DNA of 64,000 bases from Psychrobacter sp. Cmf 22.2 (GTDB taxonomy: Bacteria; Pseudomonadota; Gammaproteobacteria; Pseudomonadales; Moraxellaceae): assembly GCF_001921745.1 (NCBI RefSeq), contig NZ_MRYA01000001.1, positions 310,001-374,000 of the forward strand. Direction: 5' to 3'. Shown here in pieces: positions 1 through 8,388 of the stretch. The notes under the pieces are model-generated. The model was not told where the DNA came from. It did no database searches and saw only the letters and a program-made list of their open reading frames with translations. Numbering within the stretch: position 1 is the stretch's first letter; each line of letters opens with the position of its first letter. Both the position numbers and the translations under genes were made by a program.

Positions 1-1
1 T

Positions 2-739
2 CTGGCCGAATATTTGGTAAGCGCTATCACGCACAATCGCTTTGAGCTGTTTTTTCAGCCAATCTATGATATCAACCAAGATCGTAGTGACTTCTTTGAA
101 GTTTATTTGCGTCTACCGTTAGCCGATGCTGATAATACTGTGCTGACACCTGACAAATTTATGACAGTCGCCAAAACGCACCACTTACGTGAAAAAATAG
201 ATCGCTGGATATTAATAAATGCCTGCAAACAGTTAAATGAGGTGCGTAAGACCCATCCTGAAGCTCGTCTATTGATACAGCTCACCAGCGCTTCATTGAT
301 CGATAAAAAGCTGCCAAGCGTAGCCAGTCAGTTGATCAAGGCGGTGGGCGGTGTATCTGGCGCATTGACAATTCAGTTCAATGAGCAAGATGTTGCCAAT
401 CATCTTACCATTGCCAAATCCCAGTTTGCTGCTTTAAGCGATGTCGGTTGTCAAATAGGTATTCATAATTTTGGTACTTCAGCAAAATCGATTGAGATTG
501 CTGAATTTGTACAGCCTGATATGACGCGCCTTGCACATGATTATGTAAATGAGATTAGCAAACCTGATAATTTAGAGGCGATTAAATCTTTAATCGTACG
601 CACCAATGAGCTTAATATTGATGTATTGATGCCCTATATTGAGGAGGCTGCTACGATGTCGGTATCTTGGAGTGTCGGTGCGCGTTATTTGCAAGGGTAT
701 TATCTAGAAATGCCAAGTAACACGATGAATATCGCCTAA
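2..739 (+). CDS. FimX-like EAL domain protein, C-terminal part
   Basis: This is the end of a larger protein; the frame is open to the left edge, so the true start lies outside the window. The visible 245 residues form one EAL (cyclic-di-GMP phosphodiesterase-type) domain, opening with FELFFQPIYDI. The signature that is normally EAL-LRW reads EVYLRL here, and most acidic metal ligands of active EAL enzymes are not obvious. Family knowledge: FimX of Pseudomonas has a degenerate EAL domain that binds cyclic-di-GMP without cleaving it and controls type IV pili. A binding rather than hydrolysing role is inferred. A PAS/GGDEF part upstream is expected but not visible. Confidence 0.8.
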   Translation: MAEYLVSAITHNRFELFFQPIYDINQDRSDFFEVYLRLPLADADNTVLTPDKFMTVAKTHHLREKIDRWILINACKQLNEVRKTHPEARLLIQLTSASLIDKKLPSVASQLIKAVGGVSGALTIQFNEQDVANHLTIAKSQFAALSDVGCQIGIHNFGTSAKSIEIAEFVQPDMTRLAHDYVNEISKPDNLEAIKSLIVRTNELNIDVLMPYIEEAATMSVSWSVGARYLQGYYLEMPSNTMNIA

Positions 740-1002
740 GCAAGTTTTACTTCAATGAGACTATGTGTTTTCTGAGATTATGTGTTGTCAGCTTAAGCTA
801 GAAACGGTGAGCCCTACCGAGGGTTCTGCTGATCTCAATCTCTTTTGCTTATTACTCAGTAGCCAACTGCTAATGCGTTTTGTCAGAGTACGCATATCAG
901 CTCATAAGCGTACTATCATCTCTGCAACCCCATCGTACGTCTGCTATCGTCCCTACAAGCTGATAAACCGTCTCAACCCATAAATATAAAGAATATATAA
1001 AT

Positions 1003-1563
1003 ATGCCGATTAACGTCAATATTTCATTCAGTGGTATATTAATTGCAGTGCCTGTATTGATGATGCTTACAGTACTCACTGCTTGCGAGCGTACCCCGCC
1101 TGATTATCGTGACCCTGTTACCTTACCCGTGTATAGCGCAGGAGACGCTGATAATGGCGCTATCATTTATGAAGAAGCTTGTGGTCAATGCCATCAGCTA
1201 AGTCCAGGAAGTAATAAAAAAGGCCCACAATTAATGAACATATATGGGGCGCCAGCAGCTGAACTGGAGGACTATGACTATGGGGCAGCATTAGCAAACT
1301 CAGGCTGGGTATGGGATGCTAAAACTTTAGATCCTTATATTGCTGATGCTCAAAAAGCAATGCCAGAGTCAAAAATGTTGTCAGACCCGATGCCAGACGC
1401 CAGTGAACGCGCTGATATTATCGCTTACCTATCCACTTTGCGTATGGCCACTCCTGCTGTCAATAGCGATGGAGAACCCATCAAGGCTGAGCATACAAAA
1501 ATGAATGATGAGCCAGTTGAGATAGCAGAAGGCGTAGAAAACCAACCTGCCGCCAGCTTCTGA
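1003..1563 (+). CDS. Lipoprotein class I cytochrome c
   Basis: A 186-residue protein with an N-terminal hydrophobic segment ending in a lipobox (LTAC, Cys at about residue 28), so probably anchored to a periplasm-facing membrane. One haem c site, CGQCH, lies near residues 60-64, followed by a GPQL stretch and a late Met (KMLSD) that could be the distal haem ligand. The fold resembles class I cytochromes c such as cytochrome c-551/552. Residues 150-186 form an acidic, low-complexity tail. It probably carries electrons in the periplasm; the partner enzyme is not evident. It stands alone between the EAL gene and the MoxR operon. Confidence 0.85.
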   Translation: MPINVNISFSGILIAVPVLMMLTVLTACERTPPDYRDPVTLPVYSAGDADNGAIIYEEACGQCHQLSPGSNKKGPQLMNIYGAPAAELEDYDYGAALANSGWVWDAKTLDPYIADAQKAMPESKMLSDPMPDASERADIIAYLSTLRMATPAVNSDGEPIKAEHTKMNDEPVEIAEGVENQPAASF

Positions 1564-1733
1564 TAAAAAGAGTTGCTCAAGCTTGGTTTATTTTTTAACT
1601 TTCTCATTGTTATTAGATCGCTTTTGCTTGTGTTTTTTATCTTATTAAAAAAGCGTATTGGATATTACTTACCACTCTTGATGAGTTTATGTGACAATAT
1701 TTTAGTACGCACTAATAAAGTTGGTAGTTTATT

Positions 1734-2774
1734 ATGCACCAAAGCCATGCTTACGATGTCGCATCTCACAAAAATGTTGTACCTCCATTAGAGTCAGACT
1801 CTGGTTTAAGTGATTCAAACGATGTTACCGATGACTATCTAGCCAATCAGCGTCAAGTGGCACAGTTGCTTGTACAACTAAATCAAATCGTGCTTGATAA
1901 GCCGCAGGTGGTGAAGCTGGCACTGAGCTGCGTGCTGGCAGGTGGGCATCTACTCCTACAAGACTTGCCTGGCATGGGCAAAACGACGTTGGCTCAAGGG
2001 CTGGCGCAGCTACTGGGCTTGTCATACAATCGCGTGCAGTTTACCAATGATATGCTGCCAGCAGATATTTTGGGTATGAGTATCTATAACCAAACCACGC
2101 AGAGCTTTGAGTTTCGTAAAGGGGCAATCTTCACACAGCTATTGCTTGCTGATGAAATCAACCGTTCTAGCCCAAAGACCCAAAGTGCGTTACTAGAAGC
2201 GATGGAGGAGCATCAAGTCACCCAAGATGGACAGACTTACCGTTTGCCTCAACCTTTCTTTGTCATAGCTACTCAAAACCCAATGCAACAAGCGGGCGTA
2301 TATCCCTTACCTGAGTCGCAGTTAGATCGGTTTTTGATGTGTCTGTCGCTTGGTTATCCTTCACCAGCTGCCGAGCGGGAATTACTACGGGGACAAGATC
2401 GTCGCGAGATACTAGCAAGTTTAAATGCGGCGCTTGAGACAGATGCTGTATTACTTGCACGCCAAAGTGTTCAGCAGGTATATGTAGCAGATGTCGTATT
2501 GGATTATCTACAACGATTGGTTGCAAAGACTCGAGTCAGCCAAGAGTACCACGGACTGTCACCTCGCGGTGTATTGTCGCTACAGCGTGCTGCTCAGGCT
2601 CATGCATATGTATCTGGACATCAAGAAGTAACGCCAGAGGATATCCAAGCTGTTTTTGCTGCTGTTACAGATCATAGGTTAGGCCAACGATTTGTACCGT
2701 CGCATGTCGTTGGCGGGCAAGGGACACAGACTATAGCTCAGCGAATTATGCATGAGGTACCAGTGATTGTGTAA
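1734..2774 (+). CDS. MoxR family AAA+ ATPase
   Basis: A 346-residue AAA+ ATPase of the MoxR type. The Walker A motif is GMGKTT (about residue 80), Walker B is LLLADEIN (about 140), sensor 1 lies in IATQNP, and the C-terminal lid contains the SPRG motif. MoxR proteins act as chaperones that help assemble metal-binding or cell-surface complexes. It heads a three-gene set with a DUF58 protein and a transglutaminase-core membrane protein, the usual partners of this subfamily. The ATG start has no good ribosome binding site and the first 30 residues are low complexity, so the start is uncertain. Confidence 0.9.
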   Translation: MHQSHAYDVASHKNVVPPLESDSGLSDSNDVTDDYLANQRQVAQLLVQLNQIVLDKPQVVKLALSCVLAGGHLLLQDLPGMGKTTLAQGLAQLLGLSYNRVQFTNDMLPADILGMSIYNQTTQSFEFRKGAIFTQLLLADEINRSSPKTQSALLEAMEEHQVTQDGQTYRLPQPFFVIATQNPMQQAGVYPLPESQLDRFLMCLSLGYPSPAAERELLRGQDRREILASLNAALETDAVLLARQSVQQVYVADVVLDYLQRLVAKTRVSQEYHGLSPRGVLSLQRAAQAHAYVSGHQEVTPEDIQAVFAAVTDHRLGQRFVPSHVVGGQGTQTIAQRIMHEVPVIV

Positions 2775-2823
2775 ACTAAGATTTGAGCGCACGCTATAGT
2801 ATAACCACAATGATAAGGCAGTT

Positions 2824-3879
2824 ATGACTTTGTTACCGCGTACCTTGACTCAGCCAATGACGCAAGCATTGGCACGCTGGTTTGCCAAGCGCGCTCCTAA
2901 AAGTGACAGTGCTAAGCTCAACTTGCGCAACGTTTATATTTTCTTTAGTAGAGAAGGCGTGCTTTTTGCCGTTTTATTGATTATCACTTTTGTGGCTGGT
3001 ATCAATTATGGTAACAACTTGGTGCTGGGTTTATGCTTTTATCTTGTGAGTGTATGGTTGATAAGCTTTCATATAACCTTTGCCCATATCTCAGGCTTAC
3101 AAATCGATCTGATTGAGGTGACAACAGCAGAAGTGGGCTCACCTGTTTGGGTGACATTGCAAGTACGGAGCGAAAGCGAGCAACCCAGACGACAATTGAC
3201 GTTTGTGTTTGAGCAGTTTAATGATGAAAAAAAGAAGGCCAACAAACGTACTGACCGAAATATAAACAAGTCCTATATTAGTGCAAAGGTGAGTGTGCCG
3301 GTATCACGTTTACACGGTACACAAGTCATTCGCTTGCCCATCATGACTAATAAGCGCGGTCAGCTTGAGTTGCCAAGGTTGAGAGTCAGCACTGTATATC
3401 CACTAGGAATCATGCGCGCATGGTCGTACGTGTATTTTGCGCGGGCAGCTTGGGTATATCCAAAGCCATTGGCATTTGATAAACAGGCGCAATATATCAC
3501 TGCAAGTTTGGACGAATTACCGACGGGCGGTGAGTATAGTCAGCATATTCAAGGTCAAGATGATTTTGAGCGTCTTGATAGTTATATCGAAGGCGAATCA
3601 CTAGCAAGAGTTTCGTGGGCACACATGGCACGTGGACAAGGAATGCTTACCAAACATTTTGCTGATCCAGTCGGTGTGGAGCAGGTATTGGATTATGCCG
3701 ATATGCCAGCTTCGCATCATGAACAAAAGCTTGCGCAATTAGCGTATGGTGCTATCACCCTTGGTAGGATGGGAGTACCTTTTCAGATGCAATTGCCCAA
3801 TGCAGGGCAGACAGCAGCTATTGGGCAAGGCGAGTCGTTTGCTCAGGCCTGCTTATTACAGTTGGCAAAAGTACCATGA
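2824..3879 (+). CDS. DUF58 domain membrane protein
   Basis: A 351-residue protein with two closely spaced hydrophobic segments at about residues 40-85 and a DUF58 domain in the C-terminal half, marked by GEYSQHIQGQDDFERLDSY and the WAHMARG stretch. DUF58 proteins are nearly always next to MoxR ATPases and are thought to serve as their partners; the molecular task is unknown. A ribosome binding site (AAGGCAG) precedes the ATG. It lies 49 bp after moxR and its stop overlaps the next start by 4 bp, indicating one operon. Confidence 0.88.
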   Translation: MTLLPRTLTQPMTQALARWFAKRAPKSDSAKLNLRNVYIFFSREGVLFAVLLIITFVAGINYGNNLVLGLCFYLVSVWLISFHITFAHISGLQIDLIEVTTAEVGSPVWVTLQVRSESEQPRRQLTFVFEQFNDEKKKANKRTDRNINKSYISAKVSVPVSRLHGTQVIRLPIMTNKRGQLELPRLRVSTVYPLGIMRAWSYVYFARAAWVYPKPLAFDKQAQYITASLDELPTGGEYSQHIQGQDDFERLDSYIEGESLARVSWAHMARGQGMLTKHFADPVGVEQVLDYADMPASHHEQKLAQLAYGAITLGRMGVPFQMQLPNAGQTAAIGQGESFAQACLLQLAKVP

Positions 3880-6137
3880 CTGACTCTAACCCAATCTCGA
3901 GCAGCACTTCTCATACTACTTTATCTTATTCGACTGTCCTTACGGACTCTGCAAGACAGTCAAGCTTTGAGCAATTGGCGCAAGGCCAACGTAACCATAC
4001 ATCTAACGATGTAAATGATATACAGCGCTCAACAACCAAAACGTGGTACCACAAACTGCTGGCGCTACCAGCTTATTATTGGGTACTACTGACTCAGATA
4101 CTGGTTGTGCTGCCACATGCCGCTCATTTGCCACTATGGTTGATGGTTTTTGCTCTAGTCAGTATTGTGGCGCAGTTACCACGTGTCAAAGCTAGGTTTG
4201 GCCAAGCTTATCACTTCAAACGTATATATCGTAGCGTGCAAATGCTTGGGTTTTTATTAGGATTGGTAGGCTTGTGGTTGACCTATAACACAAGCTTTGG
4301 TCTGGATATGGGCGTAGCATTTTTGGTGCTGTGTCTTGTGAGTAAGCTTTGGGAGCTATATAAGCGCCGCGATGCTTATGTGGTATTGAACCTGTCGCTA
4401 TTTGTACTTGCAGCACTGTTTTTGATGGATCAAGGGCTTGTTACGACCCTTGAAGTTATCGTAGGTACCATTGCAGTTTTGCTGGCATTTATCGCTTTGA
4501 ATGACGATAGCAACACGCAAGGTGATGGACGCGTGCGTACACTTGGGGTGCTTGGGGTAGGCGCATTACCTTTATTAGTGGTACTGTTTTTGTTCTTTCC
4601 GCGTTTGCCGCCACTATGGTCAGTACAATTATCAGGACAACAAGCAACTACTGGTGTCTCAGACAGTATGTCACCTGGGGATTTTGCCAGCTTGAGTCAA
4701 TCCACTGCGCTGGCTTTTAGAGTCGAATTTGCAGATAAACGTCCACCGCAAAGCGATTTATACTGGCGCGGCTTGGTATTTAGCGATTTCGATGGTGTGA
4801 CATGGCAACCTAATCGTAGCATCCAGCAGCAGTGGCAGCCAGCGCGACGAATTCCTGTATGGATTGAGCGTGCGATTGCTACTGTTCCTAATAGTGTGCA
4901 GCTTGCACCCGATAAGTATGAGATACTTTTAGAGCCAACCCAGCAAAACTGGCTATTTGGGCTTGATTATCCATTTACTCAGCGTACAGACGTCAGTGTC
5001 ACATCGGAATTTACTTTATTAAAAGACAGTCCGGTGACTCAGCAGCTACGTTATAACGTCCTACGTTTTGCGCCTATGCGTATCGACCCTGTGCTTGATG
5101 AGGATTCTCGTCATATCAACTTGACACTACCCAAAGATGGCAACCCACAAGCACGTGCACTTGCTCAGCAGCTGTTTGCGCAATCAGGCTCAGATCCTGT
5201 GCGCTATATGCAAGCACTTGAGCGCTGGATTAATCAAACAGAGTTTCGCTATACATTATCGCCGCCACGGCTAAACAATAATCGCATTGATGAGTTTTTA
5301 TTTGATACCAAAGCCGGGTTTTGTGAGCATTATTCTTCAAGCTTTGCTTTTATGATGCGTGCGGCTGGTATTCCAGCGCGAGTCGTGGCTGGCTATCAAG
5401 GCGGTGAACCAAGTCGCGGCGGTGATGTGTGGGAAGTACGACAGATGGATGCTCACGCGTGGACTGAAGTATGGCTTGAGGGTCAAGGGTGGGTACGTGT
5501 TGACCCAACTTCGTTTGTCGCGCCAGATCGTGTTGAACAAGGGATGAACGCGCTATCTCAATCTCAAGGCGCGTCGTTGTTTGGCGATGGAGCAGGTGCG
5601 CAGATTAGCTACCAACAGTATCAGATGCTTCAAACGCTAAGACGGTTTTCTGACCAAGCCAGTTATTACTGGCAAAAAGACATCGTCGGCTATGACCAAG
5701 ACAAGCAAGCAGGCTCGTTGTTAAAGTGGTTCAACATCAGCTCAGTTATGCAACAGATCGTTTGGTTAGCTGCTGGTGCCATCGCAGTCATATCTATAGT
5801 GACGTTTATACTATGGCAACGACGACGGAAGCGTTGGCATCCAGTAGACTTGCCTTTAATCAAGTTATCTAAACGATTAGGTAAAAAGGATAAAGCACTC
5901 GCTCGCCATGATCATGAAGGACAACTAGTATGGCTTGAACGGTTAGCAAATGGCCTTACAGAGACTGATAGTCGGCTTGTCGCCGATAATCTCAAACTAA
6001 CTCAACAGTATATCAACGATATTAAACAGGACTATCGGCAACTACGTTATGGGCAACTGAGTACGCTTGATGTAAGTCATGTTAAATATCAACAAGTACT
6101 TAAAGATCTTAAAGAGAATACGCGCAGATTGTCATAA
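3876..6137 (+). CDS. TgpA-like transglutaminase-core membrane protein (DUF3488)
   Basis: A 753-residue integral membrane protein. About six membrane segments lie in residues 60-250 (DUF3488 region), followed by a large periplasmic part, a further membrane segment near residues 625-645 and a cytoplasmic tail. The transglutaminase-like catalytic triad is visible: Cys in AGFCEHY, His in DAHAWTEV and Asp in VDPTS. Family knowledge: TgpA of Pseudomonas aeruginosa is the closest described type, essential there, with an unsettled role at the periplasmic face. The start overlaps the DUF58 stop (ATGA). No terminator with a T-run is apparent directly after it. Confidence 0.88.
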   Translation: MTDSNPISSSTSHTTLSYSTVLTDSARQSSFEQLAQGQRNHTSNDVNDIQRSTTKTWYHKLLALPAYYWVLLTQILVVLPHAAHLPLWLMVFALVSIVAQLPRVKARFGQAYHFKRIYRSVQMLGFLLGLVGLWLTYNTSFGLDMGVAFLVLCLVSKLWELYKRRDAYVVLNLSLFVLAALFLMDQGLVTTLEVIVGTIAVLLAFIALNDDSNTQGDGRVRTLGVLGVGALPLLVVLFLFFPRLPPLWSVQLSGQQATTGVSDSMSPGDFASLSQSTALAFRVEFADKRPPQSDLYWRGLVFSDFDGVTWQPNRSIQQQWQPARRIPVWIERAIATVPNSVQLAPDKYEILLEPTQQNWLFGLDYPFTQRTDVSVTSEFTLLKDSPVTQQLRYNVLRFAPMRIDPVLDEDSRHINLTLPKDGNPQARALAQQLFAQSGSDPVRYMQALERWINQTEFRYTLSPPRLNNNRIDEFLFDTKAGFCEHYSSSFAFMMRAAGIPARVVAGYQGGEPSRGGDVWEVRQMDAHAWTEVWLEGQGWVRVDPTSFVAPDRVEQGMNALSQSQGASLFGDGAGAQISYQQYQMLQTLRRFSDQASYYWQKDIVGYDQDKQAGSLLKWFNISSVMQQIVWLAAGAIAVISIVTFILWQRRRKRWHPVDLPLIKLSKRLGKKDKALARHDHEGQLVWLERLANGLTETDSRLVADNLKLTQQYINDIKQDYRQLRYGQLSTLDVSHVKYQQVLKDLKENTRRLS

Positions 6138-6314
6138 ATATGAGTAGTGTGCTTCCTAATGGAGTTTCCCATAATTGCTATGGTTTTAGATATAGGACTA
6201 AGAACCATAAACAGACTTTGATGATGAAATAGTACTTATTTAAAGAATAATTTCTAGTTTGGATAAAAAATGCTTGCAAAGTCTCAAAAACTTGCTAAAA
6301 TGCTCAACCTAAAT

Positions 6315-6391
<77 letters not shown>

Positions 6392-6397
6392 GATTCG

Positions 6398-6431
6398 AAA
6401 AGCCCCAATCTTTATGATTGGGGCTTTTTTT
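6398..6431 (+). terminator. Rho-independent terminator of tRNA-Val
   Basis: Stem AAGCCCCAATC / GATTGGGGCTT around a short TTTAT loop, ending in a run of seven T. It directly follows the tRNA. Confidence 0.9.
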
Positions 6432-7097
6432 GTCTGTAAAATATGGGCTGTGGCGGAAAGTTCTTTCGTGACACTCTATGATAATGAAAATTTACTTATC
6501 TTTAAGACATCTAAAAAGTTAAATAATACTTTGTACTGCATACCTTAGTTATACAACAGCACTCCTTACATTAATATCGCTACCTGCAAATCCCATTAAA
6601 AACTCCTTTTTACAACATTTTATTTTCTTACTCATGGCAAAAACCTAAACAAGCAATTAACCTACAAATTTATCTTTGCAGTTTTCTCAGCGAATTCAAA
6701 TTTCAGGTGCATCGGTTTAGTTATATATAAAAGATAAAGGGTATATGAGGGGTATTATTATCAAAAATATATTCAAATTGTTTTCTGGTCATCATTTATG
6801 ATATTAATCATGCTAATAATCTACTATAAACAAAAGACGAATAATAACTGAAAATTTTAGTATGCAAGTGTACACAGATTACGTTACAATATAGACACAA
6901 ATAGCAAGATATAATGCTTTTTTGTATATTTATTAAACTAAATATATGTTATTCGTACTTTTAAAGTATATTAATTGTACTATAAGGTTACAGTAAGGTA
7001 ATGAGTAAATTACGATTGCAAATGAAATAAATAAACAATTATTTGCTTTTATATATTATTTTTATACCACGAAATTTATGATATCTGGAGATTTACC
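6432..7097. other. Long AT-rich leader before the pilus operon
   Basis: About 660 bases without a convincing gene. Bases 6433-6460 belong to the post-terminator repeat described separately. The rest is very AT-rich with many stops in all frames, and a good ribosome binding site (TGGAGAT) precedes the pilin start. I see no confident sigma-70 promoter pair. Such length and composition fit a region bound by nucleoid proteins that silence surface-structure genes, but that is inference. Confidence 0.5.
6433..6460 (+). repeat. Post-terminator repeat, copy A
   Basis: A block beginning CTGTAAAATATGGGCTGTGG directly follows the T-run of the tRNA terminator. Closely related blocks follow the terminators at 12088-12110 and 14790-14823. 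Shared core is roughly CTGTAnAAyAyGrGCTGTrG. Confidence 0.65.
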
Positions 7098-7622
7098 ATG
7101 CAATTTAAGAAATTTGCTAAAACCGCGACCTTATTTCTATTCGGTAGCGTAGCTGCTGTTACTAGTGCGAATGCTGCTTCCAGCCCTGCAACCAGTAGCT
7201 TTGACGTTAATATGGAGGTTGAGTCTATATGTACTATAAGTGCAGCACCTCTAGCTGTTAAACTTAATAATACTCAAGCAGGCCAAGCGACTGCAGCAGT
7301 AACACAATCTACTGATTTAACTGTAAATTGCTCCAAAGGTAACTCTGCTACTATTAGCTTAATACCATCATCAACTAAAAGCGTCAATGGTACTGGTAAT
7401 TTAGGAAATTCAGAACTTGCAGGAGAACTAATTGCTTATAAGTTGACTTCTGGCTCAGCTGAAGGCGCTGCCTGGGGAGGTACTGGTAATACACTTACTA
7501 CTACTGCGGCAACTGAATATAAGACTGGTATTACTAACACTATATATCTAACAGTGACTGATGACGCTGACGTGAAACCTGGTGTTTACAGTGACACTAT
7601 TAACGTATCAGTAGCTTATTAA
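7098..7622 (+). CDS. Spore coat U domain major pilin (CsuA/B-like)
   Basis: A 174-residue secreted protein with a signal peptide ending ANA at about residue 27 and a single spore coat U (SCPU) domain. Typical marks are the CTISA cysteine near residue 45, a partner CSKG cysteine near 79, and the C-terminal donor-strand-like end PGVYSDTINVSVAY. By analogy with Acinetobacter CsuA/B this is the main subunit of an archaic chaperone-usher pilus used in attachment and biofilm formation. It is the first gene of a four-gene operon, 4 bp before the chaperone. Acinetobacter has additional minor pilins (CsuA, CsuB) that are missing here. Confidence 0.88.
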   Translation: MQFKKFAKTATLFLFGSVAAVTSANAASSPATSSFDVNMEVESICTISAAPLAVKLNNTQAGQATAAVTQSTDLTVNCSKGNSATISLIPSSTKSVNGTGNLGNSELAGELIAYKLTSGSAEGAAWGGTGNTLTTTAATEYKTGITNTIYLTVTDDADVKPGVYSDTINVSVAY

Positions 7623-7626
7623 TACT

Positions 7627-8388
7627 ATGTTAGCTCTTCGGTTATGTCGTATAGTACGCCCAACTCTGTTTGTAGGAGCTATACTTTATTCTGGTATGGC
7701 AATGGCAGCTGGTCTTCAAGTCTCTCCTATCTCTTTAAGCTTACAAGCTCGAGAGAATGCTAGTGGTTTGACACTAAGTAACTCTAGTAATCATGTGATA
7801 AACGCACAAGTGCGGATACATCGATGGATGCAAGACGATACAGGTGATCAACTCATTCCTTCGCGAGAGTTATTAGCGAGTCCACCTATGACAGAGCTAA
7901 AACCAGGTGAGCAGCAGTTGGTGCGTATTATCCGTGCCAAAGCACCGCCACAAGGTACAGATGCTGTAGAGGGTTCTTATCGGATTTTGATTAATGAGAT
8001 ACCAGTCAAATTACCAGAACAAACGAGTGGCCTACAGTTCGCTTTAAGCTACTCACTACCAGTGTTTGTGCAGCCCTTAGGGGTCAACAAGACGAGTCCG
8101 CAGTTGCAGTGGAGTATGCATCCGCAGCCGAATAACGAGCAGGTCAAAATACGTGTTAGTAATCTTGGTAATGGGCATGCAAAACTGTCTGGTCTGAGTT
8201 TTGTTGACACAGCTGGCAATAGCCTAGATCTCCATCAAGGTTTGCTAGGGTATGTGTTACCCGGTGCAACTATGTATTGGACACTGAAAATATCATCCTC
8301 TGCTCTAATATCAGGGGGTACATTCAAGGTTATACTGAATGGTACAAAGACGACACCCGACGTCACATTGGATAATACTGCTCGCTAA
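7627..8388 (+). CDS. Periplasmic pilus chaperone (CsuC-like)
   Basis: A 253-residue protein with a signal peptide (cleavage near residue 28 after AMAA) and the two-domain immunoglobulin-like fold of PapD-type chaperones. The first domain begins GLQVSPISLSLQA and contains the PGEQQLVRI edge-strand region; SYRILINEIP is the usual later motif. It would bind pilins in the periplasm and hand them to the usher. Only four bases separate it from the pilin gene, and its end overlaps the next reading frame by 50 bp, so the genes are translated as one operon. Confidence 0.88.
   Translation: MLALRLCRIVRPTLFVGAILYSGMAMAAGLQVSPISLSLQARENASGLTLSNSSNHVINAQVRIHRWMQDDTGDQLIPSRELLASPPMTELKPGEQQLVRIIRAKAPPQGTDAVEGSYRILINEIPVKLPEQTSGLQFALSYSLPVFVQPLGVNKTSPQLQWSMHPQPNNEQVKIRVSNLGNGHAKLSGLSFVDTAGNSLDLHQGLLGYVLPGATMYWTLKISSSALISGGTFKVILNGTKTTPDVTLDNTAR

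Noticed and set aside
765..983. Open frame of 72 codons between the EAL and cytochrome genes
   Set aside because: No ribosome binding site, odd composition and no family resemblance; also overlapped by other random frames.
1573..1791. Hydrophobic open frame before the MoxR gene
   Set aside because: It overlaps the MoxR start and has no ribosome binding site; the hydrophobicity follows from T-rich DNA.
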